Of a stretch of 24,647 nt of DNA, positions 23,515-24,647 are shown one piece after another (positions within the stretch are counted from its first letter, which is position 1; every line of letters begins with the position of its first letter). Source of the stretch: Christensenella sp. UBA1750 (GTDB taxonomy: Bacteria > Bacillota > Clostridia > Christensenellales > UBA1750); assembly GCA_002315655.1 (NCBI GenBank), contig DCHO01000008.1, positions 1 through 24,647 of the forward strand, given 5' to 3'. The position numbers were made by a program, and so were the translations under genes. The notes under the pieces are model-generated. The model saw nothing but the letters and a program-made list of their open reading frames with translations, searched no databases and was not told the DNA's origin.

Positions 23515-24267
23515 TTACTCCTTGATTCCGTTCAACAGCGCGTTCCACCCGGCACGCATATAGGATTGGTCGTCCCCCAGCCAGAAGACATTCGCGCCCA
23601 TCTGCTCATAGAGCTTGGCGTGCGCAAGGTCGGCGGAGAAGCAGCCGCAGGACTTTCCGACAGCCTTGCAGGCGTCAAAAACCTTCTGAATGTGCTCCAC
23701 CATCAGCGGATGATCCAACTGCCGCGGAATGCCCATCATAATGGAATAGTCGTTGGGTCCGATGATGAAGGCATCGATGTAATCGCCGTAGGCTTCCACC
23801 ATGCGCGGAAGGTTTTCCAGTCCCTTGGGGGATTCGATCTGCGGCATGAAAATGCGCCCGTTTTGGAACTCGTCAATGCTCTCGCCGTCCCGCATGATGC
23901 CCCAGCCGCCGTTCCCGGTTCTGCCGATGGGCGCAAAGTGCATGGCTTCCACGGCGGTCTTCACCTGCTCCACGGTCTCCGTGCGGGGCAGCATGATGCC
24001 GTCCGCACCTAAGTCAATGGCTTTGGCAATCAGGTGATACTGGCTGTCCTCCGCCCGGACGATGGAGGGCACGCCTCTTTCGCGGCAGCGCATGGTCAGC
24101 GGAATCAGCTCCTCGGTGCCGTACAGCCCGTGCTCCTTGTCCAGCAGAATGCAGTCCGAGCTTTCCAGCGCGTCGATCATAAAGGGGCTTAGGGTCAGCA
24201 TGACGTTGGACATACAGACCTTTTTGCGATCCTTCAGTCTTTGTTTCAGGTCTTCATAGCGGTTCAT
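23515..24267 (-). CDS. HpcH/HpaI family aldolase
   Basis: A 250-residue class II (metal-dependent) aldolase of the 2-keto-3-deoxy acid type, cleaving 4-hydroxy-2-oxo acids to pyruvate plus an aldehyde. Key residues are present: His46 in DKEHG, Arg71 in VRAED, the LPRTET strand, the metal ligand Glu145 in QIESPKG and Asp173 in GPNDYS. Length is normal. GGAGGAG lies about 8 nt before the ATG. It is the first gene of a two-gene operon with the FN3/sialidase-like protein, which hints at sugar-acid breakdown, but the true substrate is open; close relatives act on 2-keto-3-deoxy-L-rhamnonate, 4-hydroxy-2-oxoheptanedioate or 5-keto-4-deoxyglucarate. Confidence 0.92.
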   Translation of the reverse strand: MNRYEDLKQRLKDRKKVCMSNVMLTLSPFMIDALESSDCILLDKEHGLYGTEELIPLTMRCRERGVPSIVRAEDSQYHLIAKAIDLGADGIMLPRTETVEQVKTAVEAMHFAPIGRTGNGGWGIMRDGESIDEFQNGRIFMPQIESPKGLENLPRMVEAYGDYIDAFIIGPNDYSIMMGIPRQLDHPLMVEHIQKVFDACKAVGKSCGCFSADLAHAKLYEQMGANVFWLGDDQSYMRAGWNALLNGIKE

Positions 24268-24347
24268 GGTTGTCTCTCCTCCGAAAGTATATACCGATTT
24301 TCTGTCTGATTCGTTCTCTTTTCAGAAAATTCCTGTACCTCTGTGTC

Positions 24348-24376
24348 ATCATACAATAAAAGCAGTCAAAAGGCAA
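24348..24376 (-). promoter_or_regulatory. promoter of the aldolase operon
   Basis: Minus strand: TTGCCT (24371-24376), 17-nt spacer, TATGAT (24348-24353). The leader would be about 74 nt. It lies just after the tRNA terminator. Confidence 0.6.
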
Positions 24377-24401
24377 GCCGAAAATCGTGTGTGCCTTCAT
24401 G

Positions 24402-24432
24402 AAAAAAAGCACCTTGTAAGAAGTGCTTTTTT
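24402..24432 (-). terminator. terminator of the glycine tRNA cluster
   Basis: The inverted repeat AAAAAAGCAC(C)TT / AAGTGCTTTTTT has one bulged C and a 5-nt loop. On the minus strand it follows the last tRNA directly and ends in a T7 run. Confidence 0.85.
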
Positions 24433-24433
24433 C

Positions 24434-24507
24434 TGGAGCGGGTGATGGGAATCGAACCCACGCAACCAGCTTGGAAGGCTGGGACTCTACCGTTGAGCTA
24501 CACCCGC
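24434..24507 (-). tRNA. tRNA-Gly (anticodon TCC)
   Basis: Minus strand, 74 nt including an encoded CCA. Acceptor GCGGGTG pairs with CACCCGC; D-arm GCTCAACGGTAGAG; anticodon loop CTTCCAA gives TCC; T-arm GGGTTCGATTCCC. Reads GGA and probably GGG. Confidence 0.96.
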
Positions 24508-24516
24508 GAAAAAAAA

Positions 24517-24591
24517 TGGAGCGGTAGACGGGATTCGGACCCGCGACATCCACCTTGGCAAGGTGGCACTCTACCACTGAGCTACTACCGC
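24517..24591 (-). tRNA. tRNA-Gly (anticodon GCC)
   Basis: Minus strand, 75 nt with encoded CCA. Acceptor GCGGTAG pairs with CTACCGC; D-arm GCTCAGTGGTAGAG; anticodon loop TTGCCAA gives GCC; T-arm GGGTCCGAATCCC. Reads GGC and GGT. It lies 9 nt upstream of the TCC tRNA in the transcript. Confidence 0.96.
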
Positions 24592-24622
24592 AAAGAAAAG
24601 GAGATATGGAGTTGAGGAAAAG

Positions 24623-24647
24623 TGGAGCGGTAGACGGGATTCGGACC
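24623..24647 (-). tRNA. partial tRNA, probably a further tRNA-Gly (GCC) copy
   Basis: The 25 visible bases, the 3' end with CCA, acceptor strand and most of the T-arm, are identical to the matching part of the tRNA-Gly(GCC) at 24517-24591. The anticodon is outside the window. Confidence 0.75.

Noticed and set aside
24254..24577. Minus-strand open frame of 107 codons
   Set aside because: It reads through two tRNA genes and their terminator; the product is an artefact of tRNA sequence.
1..24647. CRISPR arrays, insertion sequences, prophage genes, riboswitches
   Set aside because: No regularly spaced repeats, transposase or integrase frames, or long structured leaders of a known class were recognised.

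Overview
The window looks like chromosomal DNA from a fairly GC-rich Clostridia member of the Bacillota, most likely a gut Oscillospiraceae-type organism. The support is indirect: strong AGGAGG-type ribosome binding sites, sigma-A-like promoters, many short transcription units separated by hairpin terminators, lipoprotein-type binding proteins, and familiar clostridial families. I see no insertion sequence, integrase, CRISPR array or rRNA, and no gene-free stretch longer than about 210 bases. The species assignment is inference.

Layout. 1-918 (+) is the end of an alpha/beta hydrolase fused to an HExxH metallopeptidase-like domain. 963-1151 (-) is a decayed VOC/glyoxalase remnant. 1153-4671 holds two MATE efflux genes on either side of the DNA glycosylase gene tag. 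4787-4957 is a small orphan gene. 5013-7643 (-) carries a clan GH-A glycoside hydrolase and an aldo/keto reductase with two 4Fe-4S motifs. 7788-10006 (+) is a tight three-gene membrane operon (MFS-like transporter, small membrane protein, secreted SH3-like protein), followed by a frameshifted tspO (10062-10534). 10669-11109 is a lipoprotein, and 11313-12236 a ketopantoate reductase family enzyme.

Two ABC importers follow. 12321-14919 is a polar amino acid importer: a binding protein fused to its permease, then an ATPase with a C-terminal domain resembling a degenerate RsbW-type HATPase. 15092-19821 is an FbpABC/PhnSTU-like importer (lipoprotein, double-length permease with a large extra N-terminal domain, ATPase with a TOBE-like tail). 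An aminoglycoside/choline kinase-like phosphotransferase follows at 19905-20816.

On the minus strand, 20935-21138 is a small helical protein, 21346-21897 a membrane protein, and 22069-24267 an operon of an HpcH/HpaI-type aldolase and an FN3 + sialidase-like (BNR) protein. 24434-24647 is a run of glycine tRNAs (TCC, GCC and a cut-off copy).

Points most worth a second look: the ABC ATPase-HATPase fusion; the hydrolase-metallopeptidase fusion; the novel N-terminal domain of the long permease; two inverted repeats with identical 8-bp arms and identical 13-nt spacers bracketing the glycoside hydrolase gene; and the tspO frameshift, whose ribosome binding site lies inside the upstream terminator hairpin.
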